From contig NZ_JADD01000005.1 of the NCBI RefSeq assembly GCF_000518205.1, positions 46,292 through 110,291 on the forward strand: 64,000 nucleotides of DNA. Reading direction: 5' to 3'. The position numbers and the translations under genes are program-made. The notes below the pieces were generated by a model. That model was given only the letters and a program-made list of their open reading frames with translations. It was not told the DNA's origin and did no database searches. Source of the stretch: Hutsoniella sourekii ATCC 700629 (GTDB lineage: Bacteria > Bacillota > Bacilli > Lactobacillales > Aerococcaceae). This document shows positions 1-9,251 of the stretch, piece after piece. The stretch's first letter is position 1; each line of letters begins with the position of its first letter.

Positions 1-460
1 CAATAGCATAACCGGTCAACAAGAGTTTAACAGAGGCTACCAGTGATTCAGCTAGATAAGCCCGGTCTTCAATCGCTACATTTAAGATATTATCTACCCA
101 GGGGAAGTAGGGTAGAGCTAAGGTGTTGGTCTTTAAGGTGAGATAGTCATAAATCGTAAATAAAATAAAGACAAGACTGATAAAAGGAGCATAATAACGA
201 ACTCTCTTAAAAACACCTGGTTTTTGGATTCCCTGAAGGAAAAAGATTAAATAACAGCCAATTCCAAGCAATAGAAAAATGCCATAAACATGCGTATTTA
301 GGTTTCGTCCATAATTCGGAACATAATAATACTCTCCCAAAGCGATCAGGCAAGTGAGGATTGGTAAGCAGGCAATAATCCAATCCACTATTTTTTCTTG
401 GCGTGTTTTTTCTGTTTGCTCTAGTTCTAATAATAATTCTGGACTTATAGGTTGGGACAT
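1..460 (-). CDS. ABC transporter permease, SsuC/TauC-like (partial, 3' end outside window)
   Basis: Read directly from the minus strand: ATG at 460 preceded by GGAGG, open to the window edge (about 153 residues visible). The N-terminal ~30 residues are hydrophilic, followed by several hydrophobic segments and then a stretch with AESLVASVKLLLTGYAI, which resembles the start of the inner-membrane permease domain of the SsuC/TauC/NitT family. The usual family member lacks such a long membrane-spanning N-terminus. It starts 14 bases after cysK and shares its T-box leader, so it probably imports a sulfur compound or a methionine/cysteine precursor. The substrate is inferred only from context. Confidence -1.
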   Translation of the reverse strand, partial: MSQPISPELLLELEQTEKTRQEKIVDWIIACLPILTCLIALGEYYYVPNYGRNLNTHVYGIFLLLGIGCYLIFFLQGIQKPGVFKRVRYYAPFISLVFILFTIYDYLTLKTNTLALPYFPWVDNILNVAIEDRAYLAESLVASVKLLLTGYAI

Positions 461-474
461 GATCGCCCTCCTTT

Positions 475-1395
475 CTATTCGGCAAATAAATCAGTAGACA
501 AATAACGTTCTCCGTTATCGGCAGCAGTCGTTACTACTTTCTTGCCCGGACCTAAACGACGAGCAACCGTTTGAGCGGCATATAGGTTGGCTCCGGAAGA
601 AGCACCTAATAGAAGGCCTTGCTTAGCTAAGAGACGCGTCGTTTGATAGGCTTCTTCATTAGTAACGACAAGGATTTCATCATAAGCAGTCTCGTCTAAA
701 ATCTTAGGAACAAAGCCGGCTCCCATCCCCGCAATCTTATTTTCACCAGGAACTTGATGACCAGAAATAACGGCAGAGTGAGCTGCTTCAACTAAGAAAA
801 TTTGGACTTGACTATCTTGTTCCTTGAGATATTTACCTACGCCAGAAACGGTTCCTGAAGTTCCGACCCCAGCTACGAAGGCATCCGGAACCCTTTGCAA
901 ATCTTCCACAATTTCAGGGCCGGTGGTTTGGTAATGAATAGCTGGATTATCTGGATTGTCATGTTGGACCAAAGAAAGATAAGTCGGGTTCTGCTCGAGG
1001 AGTTCAAAAGACTTATCGCGAGCGCCGATTGTTCCTAGCTCCTTAGGTGTTTCAACTATCTGGCCGCCGTAGGCGCGAATTAATTGTTTTCGTTCCTCGG
1101 ATGAATTCTCAGGTAAGACAATGATCACTGGATAGCCCTTCCAGGCGGCTACCATGGCTAGACCAATACCAGTGTTGCCCGAGGTTGCTTCGACCAAGGT
1201 CATTCCATCCTTGAGGTCTCCGCGTGCTTCGGCTTGCTCGATCATATTGAGAGCAATTCGGTCTTTGATGGAACCACCAATATTGAACATCTCCAGTTTG
1301 ACATAGATATCTGCCATCTGATCCGGTTGTGGATTAGGGAGGAGATAGAGTGGTGTTTGACCGATAAGGTCACTTAACTTTGTATACAGGGTCAT
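475..1395 (-). CDS. cysK: Cysteine synthase A (O-acetylserine sulfhydrylase)
   Basis: PLP enzyme that makes cysteine from O-acetylserine and sulfide in the cytosol. 306 residues, the normal length. Lys44 in the motif NIGGSIKDRIA is the expected Schiff-base lysine, and ATSGNTGIG is the substrate/phosphate-binding loop typical of CysK; VGTSGT is the later glycine loop. It is first in an operon with an ABC permease and is preceded by a long T-box leader whose specifier I read as AUG (methionine). Some close relatives act as cystathionine beta-synthase, so OAS sulfhydrylase is the most likely but not the only possible activity. Confidence -1.
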   Translation of the reverse strand: MTLYTKLSDLIGQTPLYLLPNPQPDQMADIYVKLEMFNIGGSIKDRIALNMIEQAEARGDLKDGMTLVEATSGNTGIGLAMVAAWKGYPVIIVLPENSSEERKQLIRAYGGQIVETPKELGTIGARDKSFELLEQNPTYLSLVQHDNPDNPAIHYQTTGPEIVEDLQRVPDAFVAGVGTSGTVSGVGKYLKEQDSQVQIFLVEAAHSAVISGHQVPGENKIAGMGAGFVPKILDETAYDEILVVTNEEAYQTTRLLAKQGLLLGASSGANLYAAQTVARRLGPGKKVVTTAADNGERYLSTDLFAE

Positions 1396-1427
1396 ATCAC
1401 TGCTCCTTTAACTACACTTATTACCAT

Positions 1428-1702
1428 AATAAAAAAGAGCCGTCCCTGAAGCATTTGCTTACAAGGACGACTTCTGCCGTGGTACCACCTATTTTTATAG
1501 GCAACTTGTGCCTATCTCTTACCATTCGCTGAAATCTACGAATGAATATCAAGCGATAACGGGACCACCGAGTAGAGTTCATTATCAAGGATAACTGGCT
1601 CCACCTAATATAAAAAGGCCATCTTCAATATTCATATCTTGTTCGCTTCCACCTTCACGAACTCTCTGGTAAGATTTTGAATATCTACTCTTCTTTTCTT
1701 AT
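1428..1702 (-). promoter_or_regulatory. T-box leader of the cysK operon, specifier probably AUG (Met)
   Basis: On the minus strand the T-box motif AGGTGGTACCACGG lies at 1490-1477, followed by a terminator hairpin (1472-1431) with a T run. An AGAGAG bulge is at 1668-1663 and is followed by a hairpin with GUUCG/CGAAC arms and a GGUG loop. The 5' base-helix strand AAGAAAAG (1700-1693) lies exactly 25 bases before AGAGAG, the same distance as in the two other T-boxes of this window. That geometry puts AUG at 1622-1620 in the specifier position, followed by a purine. Uncharged tRNA-Met would then turn on cysK and the permease. The folding was done by eye. Confidence -1.
1431..1472 (-). terminator. 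T-box terminator hairpin upstream of cysK
   Basis: On the minus strand CGTCCTTG...CAGGGACG forms the stem and is followed by CTCTTTTTT. The antiterminator is formed by the 5' arm and the T-box motif at 1490-1477. Confidence -1.
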
Positions 1703-1778
1703 TTTAAATTATGGTAAGAGAATTATAAGTAAACATTCATTTAAAGTCAACTAATTCAAACAAAGATTTGAAAGTTTT

Positions 1779-3299
1779 TTAAAAGGAACTGTCTTCGTCA
1801 CTTAAGTTTGACTCTGGTGCACGGTGGTAAACTTCGGTCCATTGGCGGAGTTTCTCCACAATATCGGGCCGTAAAGCCTGGTCTGACATCCGCCACTGCC
1901 AGTTGCCACCCAAAATGCCCGGTCGGTTCATTTGAGCTTCATTGCCTAAGTTCAGTAAATCTTGCATGGTATAGATGGCCGTATCGGCAACGCTCGCTGC
2001 AATTGTTCGGTTCAGACAATCAGGGATGGTTTCTCCAGGGCGTCGGTTGACATAGAGGTCTAGGTAATCACGTTCCTCTTGAGTACTGGATTCGGTGTAC
2101 CAGCCCAGGGCGGTCATATTATCGTGGGTTCCAACATAGGCGACGGCATTTTGTTCGTAGTTATGAGGAAGATCTGGGTTATCTCCCTTACCACTGAATC
2201 CAAACTGTAAGACCCGCATACCAGGGTAGCCACTGGCTTGTCGCATCTCAACAACTTCCTCCGTTATGAAGCCTAAGTCCTCGGCAATAATAGCGATATC
2301 TCCCAGTTCCTCTTGAATAGCTTCAAAAAATGCTATACCTGGACCTTGAACCCATTTGCCAAAGCTGGCGTCAGGTGATCCGTATGGAATTTCCCAATAG
2401 GATTCAAAGCCACGGAAGTGATCAAAGCGGACGATATCGTATAAATGGAAACTCTCTCTTAGACGCCAGAACCACCATTGATAACCATCTTCTTTCATCT
2501 GTTGCCAGTCATAGATAGGATTGCCCCAATATTGGCCTAGAGGTCCCAAGTCATCAGGTGGGCAACCGGCCACAGTCAGGGGCTCATTTACTTCATTGAC
2601 CTTGAACAAATGCGGACTGGTCCACATTTCCACGCTATCTCGTGCAACGTAGATCGGTAGGTCTCCAATGATTTCGATTCCTTTATCGTTGGCGTATTGT
2701 TTCAGCGTCTGCCATTGCTGGTAGAAGAAGAATTGGGTGACCCGGTAATAATTTAATCGGTCAGCTAATTCTTGACGGTAGTAAGCAAGGGCTTCAGGTT
2801 TTCTTAAGCGAATCGATTCTTCCCATTCATACCATGGAGCTAGCTCAAACTTTTCTTTAATAGCCATATATTCGGCAAAGGGTTCCAACCAGTCCGCATG
2901 AACTTGAATAAAGGTTTGGTAACTATGTGTGTTCCCAGCTTCGAGGAATCGGTCTACCGCCTTCTGAAGTAGGGCGGGCCTTTGCTTGAAGACAGTTCCA
3001 TAATCAACGGCCTCTGGGTTGGATCCAAAGTTGAGTTCTTCATAATCTTGACTGGAAAGGAGGCCTTCTTGAGTGAGAAGCTCCAAGTCAATAAAGTGGC
3101 TATTACCGGCAAAAGCAGAAAAGGACTGATAGGGCGAGTCGCCATAGCTAGTTGTGGTCAGAGGAAGAATCTGCCAGTAAGATTGCTTGGCTTCAACTAG
3201 AAAGTCGACAAATTGGTAGGCTGATTGGCCAAAAGAACCAATGCCAAAAGAATTGGGTAAAGAAAAAATAGGTAATAAAACTCCGCTCGCTCGTTTCAT
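1779..3299 (-). CDS. malQ: 4-alpha-glucanotransferase (amylomaltase)
   Basis: GH77 enzyme that transfers alpha-1,4-glucan segments between maltodextrins in the cytosol. 506 residues, the normal bacterial length. The N-terminus MKRASGVLLPIFSLPNSFGIG and the segments IGDLPIYVARDS, VRFDHFRGF (nucleophile Asp region), IAEDLGF and YVGTHDN are the conserved GH77 blocks. It stands alone, with a strong promoter and a cre box upstream, so it is probably under CcpA catabolite control. Pullulanase, encoded at 38.4 kb, would supply linear maltodextrins for it. Confidence is high. Confidence -1.
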   Translation of the reverse strand: MKRASGVLLPIFSLPNSFGIGSFGQSAYQFVDFLVEAKQSYWQILPLTTTSYGDSPYQSFSAFAGNSHFIDLELLTQEGLLSSQDYEELNFGSNPEAVDYGTVFKQRPALLQKAVDRFLEAGNTHSYQTFIQVHADWLEPFAEYMAIKEKFELAPWYEWEESIRLRKPEALAYYRQELADRLNYYRVTQFFFYQQWQTLKQYANDKGIEIIGDLPIYVARDSVEMWTSPHLFKVNEVNEPLTVAGCPPDDLGPLGQYWGNPIYDWQQMKEDGYQWWFWRLRESFHLYDIVRFDHFRGFESYWEIPYGSPDASFGKWVQGPGIAFFEAIQEELGDIAIIAEDLGFITEEVVEMRQASGYPGMRVLQFGFSGKGDNPDLPHNYEQNAVAYVGTHDNMTALGWYTESSTQEERDYLDLYVNRRPGETIPDCLNRTIAASVADTAIYTMQDLLNLGNEAQMNRPGILGGNWQWRMSDQALRPDIVEKLRQWTEVYHRAPESNLSDEDSSF

Positions 3300-3354
3300 G
3301 GTTGGTCTCCGTTCTTTGTTTATCTGCTTATATATTATAATTTGTTAAATCAGA

Positions 3355-3369
3355 ATGCAAACGTTCTCT
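3355..3369. promoter_or_regulatory. cre box (CcpA operator) overlapping the malQ -35
   Basis: ATGCAAACGTTCTCT fits the cre consensus WTGNAANCGNWNNCW at every constrained position. It overlaps a minus-strand -35 (TTTGCA) that lies 16 bases before TATAAT, about 45 bases upstream of malQ. Binding of CcpA here would block malQ transcription. The site is also upstream of the divergent gene at 3506, but further from its start. Confidence -1.
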
Positions 3370-3505
3370 TAGTTAAAGTGTCATTCAGGCAATCAAATGA
3401 ACCGTTCAGGAATTAATTCACAGAAGAGTGGCTAAGCTATGTTATATTAGGAGTAACAGTAGCTCTAATTGATGATTTGAAATAGATACCATAGGAGGTT
3501 GCTAA

Positions 3506-5329
3506 GTGAAGAAGACAAAATTTTTATTGGTAATGAGTTTATCAACCTTGACTCTTATCACGCCCGTAATAAAGATGGTAAAATCAACTATTTATGCAGA
3601 AGAAGCTTCGACTTCAGTGGATGTAGAACAGACAGATGTGCAGTCTGTTCAGGATTCAAAGCAATTAGGGAGGGTAACTTTCCAACGACCTGATGCTTTC
3701 TTTACTCAAGTTGAATTGGACTTAGCCAATAATAGCTTAACTGTCTTCTATGAAGGTGGTAAACATAGTGAACTAGGCTCTATTGGTAATGAACCAGCCA
3801 GTATCAAGGTATTGGAAGTCGACGGCACGAGTAAGGAGATTGAGGTCTCCTCTTATTTCCAAGTAGAGGCCTTGGGAAGAGCCCATAATTCTCTAGATGG
3901 TCAGAAGTTCTATGTATATTATGATGAAGAAGATAATTTAAAACTAGCCGCCTATAATAAGGAGGCTGAAGCTCTTGAACCAGATCTAAGGGATCATTAT
4001 ATTGAATACGATTTAATAGGAGATAATCCAAGCCTTGAGACTCCAGATCAAGCTGATATCCCAGAAGCCCAATCGGCTAATCATGAAGATACTGAATCAA
4101 GGGGTGACATTCTATTACCTAAGCCTGTTCAGCCTGGTGAAACTGGAGTGGGTGTTGACGCTCAGCCATTTGAATTACTCGGCCAAACTTATAACGAAAA
4201 CTGGCAAACCATTTTGTTCGAAGAACTGGCAGCTGAATTACCAGAAGCTATTCAAAGCGAAGAGGAATGGCGTCAACTGAGACCGGAATTAGACGTATCT
4301 ATCTCTCCTTTTATTCATGCCTTTTATGATCATTTATACCAGCTAGATTTCCAGGATCAATTTGGCTGGCAAGCGAATAAAATTTATGGACATACCTACT
4401 TGTTGGAAGACTACTATGCCTTAACACCGGAAGATCGCACAGCCTTGAATCAATTGCGGGTTATCATCTACTATGGAACCCTACTGGCAGAAAGACAAGA
4501 AGGACAAGGGCGTAAAGGAGACCAGACCGTACTTGAAGATTGGCAAGAGATCTTTAAGCAAGGTATGAATTTAGTTCAATCGAGTGAAGAAAGTTTCTAC
4601 GCAATTCAGTCCATTGAATTAGCAGAAGGAATTTCTAAATTTTCTCATCTCTTTGAAGCGGGCGAAATTGAAGCCTATCCCAACTATTATATCTTCTTTG
4701 TCAGAGATTTGTCGATTCCATTTGTTACAGAGTATCCTTGCTACGCTGTGGATAAAGAGACAGGAGCTGTAGGATACGTCCCTCTAGGTAACCAAGAAGC
4801 CATCGAACCCATAGGTGAATCTTTCTCACTAGCAGATTACTATAATGTTTGGGTGGGGGATGAAGAAGCGACGAATCAGGATGAATTAACTGGAGTAAAT
4901 GAGACATCTGCTGATATACAAGAGCTCGCTCCTCAGACTGGACAGATGGTCTTTGATGATCTCACTCAAGGAGTCAATGCCCCTAATCAAATTATTCTTA
5001 ATTTTGATGAGGGACGGGTTGATCTGGTGAACACCATTATGAATTCTCAAATGTCCTTTGAATTTTCAGGATTTGAAGATTTTGGTGATCAGGCGATTGA
5101 ATTCTTCCCGATTGACGGGGCTCCCTTGGAAACAATGACTGTAACGCTTAACCAAGGTTTTCGCTTAGGAAATAATCTAGGTGACGCGTCTGGCGACCGT
5201 TACCTTGATGACGAATTCTTACTCTATGCGAATGATCAAGGAGAAATATCTTTGATTGCCTATAACTATGCAGGCAATGTTCCTGGAGGAATGGAAAATG
5301 TTCGAACAGAGTATGTGTTAGTGAATTAA
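3506..5329 (+). CDS. Large secreted protein of unknown function with duplicated outer domains
   Basis: 607 residues. GTG start with AGGAGG seven bases upstream (3493-3498). Residues 1-32 form a signal peptide (KK then a hydrophobic core, cleavage probably near YAEEA). Three parts can be seen: an N-terminal region (about 50-180) rich in beta-type sequence, a central helical region (about 215-400), and a C-terminal region (about 485-607) resembling the first one. The central region is similar to the protein at 14264-15184: both have YGHTYLLEDYYALT / YDHTFLLVDQYDLT, then LRVIIYY / LRVLMYF. No LPXTG motif, membrane anchor or enzyme motif was seen. I do not recognise the family; it is monocistronic with a strong terminator after it. 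Confidence -1.
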   Translation: MKKTKFLLVMSLSTLTLITPVIKMVKSTIYAEEASTSVDVEQTDVQSVQDSKQLGRVTFQRPDAFFTQVELDLANNSLTVFYEGGKHSELGSIGNEPASIKVLEVDGTSKEIEVSSYFQVEALGRAHNSLDGQKFYVYYDEEDNLKLAAYNKEAEALEPDLRDHYIEYDLIGDNPSLETPDQADIPEAQSANHEDTESRGDILLPKPVQPGETGVGVDAQPFELLGQTYNENWQTILFEELAAELPEAIQSEEEWRQLRPELDVSISPFIHAFYDHLYQLDFQDQFGWQANKIYGHTYLLEDYYALTPEDRTALNQLRVIIYYGTLLAERQEGQGRKGDQTVLEDWQEIFKQGMNLVQSSEESFYAIQSIELAEGISKFSHLFEAGEIEAYPNYYIFFVRDLSIPFVTEYPCYAVDKETGAVGYVPLGNQEAIEPIGESFSLADYYNVWVGDEEATNQDELTGVNETSADIQELAPQTGQMVFDDLTQGVNAPNQIILNFDEGRVDLVNTIMNSQMSFEFSGFEDFGDQAIEFFPIDGAPLETMTVTLNQGFRLGNNLGDASGDRYLDDEFLLYANDQGEISLIAYNYAGNVPGGMENVRTEYVLVN

Positions 5330-5351
5330 ATCAGTCTAAAACCTTTTTAGA

Positions 5352-5397
5352 AAATGAAATTCCGGATCATATGTTTTGATCCGGAATTTCATTTTTT
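5352..5397. terminator. Bidirectional terminator
   Basis: An 18-bp perfect stem (AAATGAAATTCCGGATCA and its complement) with T/A runs on both sides separates the convergent 607-residue secreted protein gene and ktrA. Confidence -1.
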
Positions 5398-6065
5398 TAT
5401 TTTAGTAAGTTTAAATAATCATAACGCTCAAAGGTATGGGAGGTAGCAATGGCTACAATGAGGATATCAGCTTCTAGGGGTTCGCCGACCACTAAAGTTT
5501 CCATGGGCTCACCTTTTTCTTGGCGAATGCCAACTAAGTTGATATCGTATTTTCGACGTAAATCCAATTCTTGTAATGTCTTACCTACCCATTCTTTGGG
5601 AATACTGAATTCGACAACAGAAGTATCATCATCTAACCTCAGTACTTCTTCGATATGGTTGCGCATAATTTTAGTGGCTAATCTAAAGCCCGAGTCTCTT
5701 TCAGGAGCAATGACTGTGGTTACCCCCACCTCATACATCACTTCCTCAAAGATAGGACTACGCGCCTTGGCTACAATTTGAGGAACCTTTAACTTTTTGC
5801 ATTGCATAATCGCTAAGACAGAGCTTTCTAAGTTGCTACCTGTAGCTATAACTACGATATCGCAATTTTGAATTCCGACATGTTCAAGCAGTTGAATATC
5901 AGTAAAGTCCCCTACGGAAGCCGAGGTGACAAAATTAGCAACTTGGTTGACGTTTTCGCTTTTGAAATCAATGGCAATCACCTCATGGCCGTAACGGCTG
6001 AGTTCTTCTGCGACCGTTCGACCGAAGATACCCAGACCTAAGACACCGACTATTTTAGTGTTCAT
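5397..6065 (-). CDS. ktrA: Potassium uptake regulatory subunit KtrA (RCK)
   Basis: Cytosolic gating ring of the Ktr K+ uptake system, binding ATP/NAD(H) in the RCK_N domain and, in relatives, c-di-AMP in RCK_C. 222 residues, normal length. GVLGLGIFGRTVA is the Rossmann glycine motif at residues 7-19, and IAID is the acidic end of beta-2. RCK_C occupies about residues 140-222. It follows ktrB with 20 bases between them, which indicates one transcript. Very confident. Confidence -1.
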   Translation of the reverse strand: MNTKIVGVLGLGIFGRTVAEELSRYGHEVIAIDFKSENVNQVANFVTSASVGDFTDIQLLEHVGIQNCDIVVIATGSNLESSVLAIMQCKKLKVPQIVAKARSPIFEEVMYEVGVTTVIAPERDSGFRLATKIMRNHIEEVLRLDDDTSVVEFSIPKEWVGKTLQELDLRRKYDINLVGIRQEKGEPMETLVVGEPLEADILIVAIATSHTFERYDYLNLLK

Positions 6066-6085
6066 CTTCTTATCCTTTCTTAAGC

Positions 6086-7453
6086 TTAACCAATATAGAT
6101 ATTGGCTTCTGCGTAGTGAACCTCGTTACTTTTATGGTAGAGCACGCTCATTAAGAGAGTAATCGGTCCGACACGACCGGCTATCATTAGAATCATTAAG
6201 ACTAAATGGCCGAAGGTACTTAATCGAGCAGTTAGATTCAAGGAAATACCGGCTGTACCAAGGGCATTCACTACTTCAAACATTAGATCTAAGGCAGCTA
6301 CATGGGTTTGCGTCAAGAGCAGGAGAGAGTAACCACCGATAAACATCATAGTAAAGAAGAGGACGATCACTAGAGCCCGCTTTTGAATAACGGAAGAAAT
6401 CGTTCTCCTGCGAATGATGACGTGGGAATAATTAAGTAGCTCGGAGCGGAAAGTTAGATACAAGACAGCAGCGGTTGTAACCTTTAATCCTCCGGCAGTC
6501 CCCCCGGGACCAGCCCCAATGAGTGTATGCACCATAGAGACAAACTTAGTGATAGGTTTTAGGTCATAGTAATTAACCGTTACATAGCCAGCGGTCCGCA
6601 TATTGACCGAGGCAAAGAAACTATTTAGTAATTGATGAGGAAATGATAAGGTACCAATACTATAGATATTTCTGGACTCCACCGCCCAGACGAGTAGTGT
6701 CCCAGTTGTTAAGAGAATAACCGTCATCTTCAGGACTACATGGGTATGAATACTCATATTGCGGAAGGCTAGGCGTAAGGAGTAAGGCCGGTGACTTCGG
6801 TACTGCTTGAAGCGTTCATAAATTTCAAACCAAACGGCAAAACCTAGCCCACCTGCAATAACGAGAGCGCTAATAGTCAATAGAACCAAGGGGTTTTCTT
6901 GAAAGACTTCCAGGTTTTTCCCGGGAAAGTTTTGAAAGCCGGCATTGGAAAAGGCTGAAACAGCAGTGAAAATTGCATTGAAACTACCCTGCTTCCAGCC
7001 CCAACGAGGAATGAAATCCAGCATCAATATTAAGGCGCCGAGTAATTCCATTGATAAGGTAAATCGATAAATAGTCAAGAGAAAACCGGTGAAATCTTCA
7101 GAAGTGTCTCGGTTAAAGGATTCTAGAAGCATATGTTGTTCAGTGAGGGTAATTCTTTTTCTTAAGTAGTAAAGCCCCACGTTTAGGAGGGTAATAATGC
7201 CTAGACCACCAATTTGAATCAAGATCAAAGCCAGGATTTGCCCATAAATATTATAAGTCTCGTAAATCGAAACAGTAGCAAGCCCTGAGACACAGACAAG
7301 TGAGGTGGCAGTAATCAGGTGGTCAAAATAAGTCGCATCATTGGGTACTTGTAGAATGGGTAAGTTTAACAGGAAACTTCCAATCAAAGCAAGTAGGACG
7401 AAACTGCCGGTTATTTTAAGGGCGGTGTGTCCTTTAAAACGATCATTTGACAC
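6086..7453 (-). CDS. ktrB: Potassium uptake channel subunit KtrB
   Basis: Membrane K+ transporter of the Trk/Ktr/HKT superfamily. Four P-loop glycine motifs are visible (CVSGL, SNAGF, RTAGY, GTAGI), each lining the selectivity filter, with eight or so membrane spans. I place the start at the GTG at 7453 because AAGGAGGA lies just upstream of it; a longer frame from 7483 would include the ribosome site as coding sequence. This gives 455 residues. Partner of KtrA downstream. Na+ or K+ coupling is as for other KtrB proteins. Confidence -1.
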   Translation of the reverse strand: MSNDRFKGHTALKITGSFVLLALIGSFLLNLPILQVPNDATYFDHLITATSLVCVSGLATVSIYETYNIYGQILALILIQIGGLGIITLLNVGLYYLRKRITLTEQHMLLESFNRDTSEDFTGFLLTIYRFTLSMELLGALILMLDFIPRWGWKQGSFNAIFTAVSAFSNAGFQNFPGKNLEVFQENPLVLLTISALVIAGGLGFAVWFEIYERFKQYRSHRPYSLRLAFRNMSIHTHVVLKMTVILLTTGTLLVWAVESRNIYSIGTLSFPHQLLNSFFASVNMRTAGYVTVNYYDLKPITKFVSMVHTLIGAGPGGTAGGLKVTTAAVLYLTFRSELLNYSHVIIRRRTISSVIQKRALVIVLFFTMMFIGGYSLLLLTQTHVAALDLMFEVVNALGTAGISLNLTARLSTFGHLVLMILMIAGRVGPITLLMSVLYHKSNEVHYAEANIYIG

Positions 7454-7541
7454 AAGGCATCCTCCTTCTAGTTTAAACTCCATTTAGTTTAACATATAAT
7501 AGATGGAGATGTGATAGAATTTATCAAGAATGGAGGATCAA

Positions 7542-8021
7542 ATGAATATCGAAATAATTACTGTAGGCAAGCTCAAAGAAAAGTATTTAAAGCAAGGAAT
7601 CGCCGAATATATCAAGCGGTTAGGTGCCTATGCCAAGGTTAAGATCATTGAGGTGGCTGATGAAGCTACCGCTGAAAATATGAGTCCAGCTGAAGAAGCC
7701 ATCGTTCTTGAAAAAGAAGGGGAACGTATCCTAGCTAAATTAGCCCCCGACCGTAAAGTGATTGTATTAGCCATTGAGGGCAAGCTCATTAGCTCGGAGG
7801 ATCTTGCCAGCCAATTAGATCGTTATGCAACTTATGGCGACAGCAAGGTAACCTTTGTTATTGGGGGATCTTTGGGGCTTAGCCAAGCCGTCAAAGACCG
7901 CGCTGATGCATCCGTATCAATGGGAAGAATCACCTTACCTCATCAATTGATGCGCCTCGTTCTGGTAGAACAAATCTATCGTGCCTTTCGCATTATTAAC
8001 GGACATGCTTATCATAAGTAA
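7542..8021 (+). CDS. rlmH: 23S rRNA (pseudouridine1915-N3)-methyltransferase RlmH
   Basis: SPOUT-family methyltransferase that modifies pseudouridine 1915 in helix 69 of 23S rRNA. 159 residues, exactly the usual length when started at the ATG at 7542, which follows GGAGG (7532-7536) at six bases. The SAM knot is [10 protein letters not shown] and the C-terminus [26 protein letters not shown] region is the family signature ending in the conserved YHK. Monocistronic and divergent from ktrB. Confidence -1.
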   Translation: MNIEIITVGKLKEKYLKQGIAEYIKRLGAYAKVKIIEVADEATAENMSPAEEAIVLEKEGERILAKLAPDRKVIVLAIEGKLISSEDLASQLDRYATYGDSKVTFVIGGSLGLSQAVKDRADASVSMGRITLPHQLMRLVLVEQIYRAFRIINGHAYHK

Positions 8022-8029
8022 AGAATGAG

Positions 8030-8584
8030 CTAGAAGCTACTATTATCCTCCATCAAAAAGAGTAATTCCTCTGGAGTAGAAGTTCTTCCCATCACTTGAT
8101 TACGGTGTGGGTAGCGACCGAAGCGGTCAATGATTTGCTTGTGGGATTGTTCGTATTTGAGACCTTCTTCACCCCCATATTTCTTAAATAAGTCTAGGGC
8201 TTCCTGGTGAATATCAGGTGATTCACTGTGCATAAAGGGCATAATGGCAAAGTGTTGTTCTTCTTGGCTTAAATCCTTGAATTCAACTTGGCTTAATAAC
8301 TCCTGGCTGAGAATTAGGGCCATGCCATCTTGGCTGTAACTAAAGTGTGAACCCCGCATTAAATTTCTTGAAAATTGATCAAGGACAATGATTTCTGCCA
8401 AACGGCCTCGAACATCCTTCCGCCAATCACTCAGCAAGCCTTGACAGGCAGCAAGCCAAGTCTGGCCAAACTGTTCATGGATTAGCCGATCAAAATCTGG
8501 ATCTTTTTGGAAACGTTTATCAGCGTTATCAGGATTAAACCAAAAATTTAGAACCTCTTGATAGGTAACTTGTGACTGTGTCAT
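8030..8584 (-). CDS. DUF924 family protein
   Basis: 184 residues from the ATG at 8584, which follows AAGGAGT at eight bases; an upstream in-frame ATG at 8626 lacks a ribosome site. The sequence begins with VLNFWFNPDN, and has DQFSRNLMRG, FMHSESPDIHQ and RFGRYPHRN, the signature of DUF924 proteins (an all-helical, TPR-like fold). The function of the family is not established. It ends nine bases from rlmH in convergent orientation, with no clear terminator between them. Confidence -1.
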   Translation of the reverse strand: MTQSQVTYQEVLNFWFNPDNADKRFQKDPDFDRLIHEQFGQTWLAACQGLLSDWRKDVRGRLAEIIVLDQFSRNLMRGSHFSYSQDGMALILSQELLSQVEFKDLSQEEQHFAIMPFMHSESPDIHQEALDLFKKYGGEEGLKYEQSHKQIIDRFGRYPHRNQVMGRTSTPEELLFLMEDNSSF

Positions 8585-8693
8585 TTGAATCGACTCCTTT
8601 TGTATATGTTTACTGTAGAATATCATGCGGGCTTAATTATTAGCAAATAAGTTGAATATTACTTTACTTACTTTTGAACCTTATTGTTGACAA

Positions 8694-8722
8694 TTGATAA
8701 TGGATTAAAATAGCTATATAAT
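8694..8722 (+). promoter_or_regulatory. Promoter of the LURP-one/lepB unit
   Basis: TTGATA (8694-8699), 17-base spacer, TATAAT (8717-8722). It lies 25 bases upstream of the start at 8748. Confidence -1.
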
Positions 8723-8747
8723 TAGACAAAGTAGAGAGGTGAATAAG

Positions 8748-9233
8748 ATGAAACTCTATGTCAAACAAAGACGATTTTCATTAAACCAAAATTTTGATGT
8801 GACTGACGGAGACGGGCACTCCCTCTACTCGGTCAAATCGGCTAAAGTATCCTTAAGAAGAAAGCAAACCATTTTAGATGGTCAAACAAAAGAAGAATTA
8901 GCCAAGGTTAAGGAACGTTTAGTCAGCCTGCGACCGACGGTAGATGTCTTGATTGCCGGTGAGAAAGTTGCTACGATCACCAAGAAATTGACGATTGGTC
9001 GAGACCAATACCAAATCAAAAACCTGAATTGGTTGGTCCAAGGGAACTTATTTGACCACCGTTATAAGATTACCCACAAGGGTCAGACCTTAGCAACAAT
9101 CAACAAAAAATTATTAAGCTTATCGGATAGCTTTGTTTGTCATATCCGGAATGAAGAAGTTAATCCGGTCTTGGTTTTAGCGGTTGTCTTAGCTATTGAC
9201 CTAGTACTGGATGATGAAGAAGATGATGATTAG
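8748..9233 (+). CDS. LURP-one-related (tubby-like fold) protein
   Basis: 161 residues. The ATG at 8748 is chosen over the GTG at 8739 because GAGAGG at 8734-8739 would overlap the GTG. The sequence alternates short beta strands (FDVTDGDGHSLYSVKS, VATITKKLTIGRDQYQI, YKITHKGQTLATINKK), as in the LURP-one-related/YxjI family of beta-barrel proteins with a central helix. The C-terminus ends in a run of acidic residues. In bacteria the role is unknown. It is 18 bases before lepB and probably co-transcribed with it. Confidence -1.
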   Translation: MKLYVKQRRFSLNQNFDVTDGDGHSLYSVKSAKVSLRRKQTILDGQTKEELAKVKERLVSLRPTVDVLIAGEKVATITKKLTIGRDQYQIKNLNWLVQGNLFDHRYKITHKGQTLATINKKLLSLSDSFVCHIRNEEVNPVLVLAVVLAIDLVLDDEEDDD

Positions 9234-9251
9234 AAATAGAGGAAGCAAAGA

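Noticed and set aside
207..485. Antisense reading frame of 92 residues at the window start
   Set aside because: It overlaps the ABC permease frame on the same strand in another phase and has no ribosome site; the permease reading gives membrane spans and a family motif.
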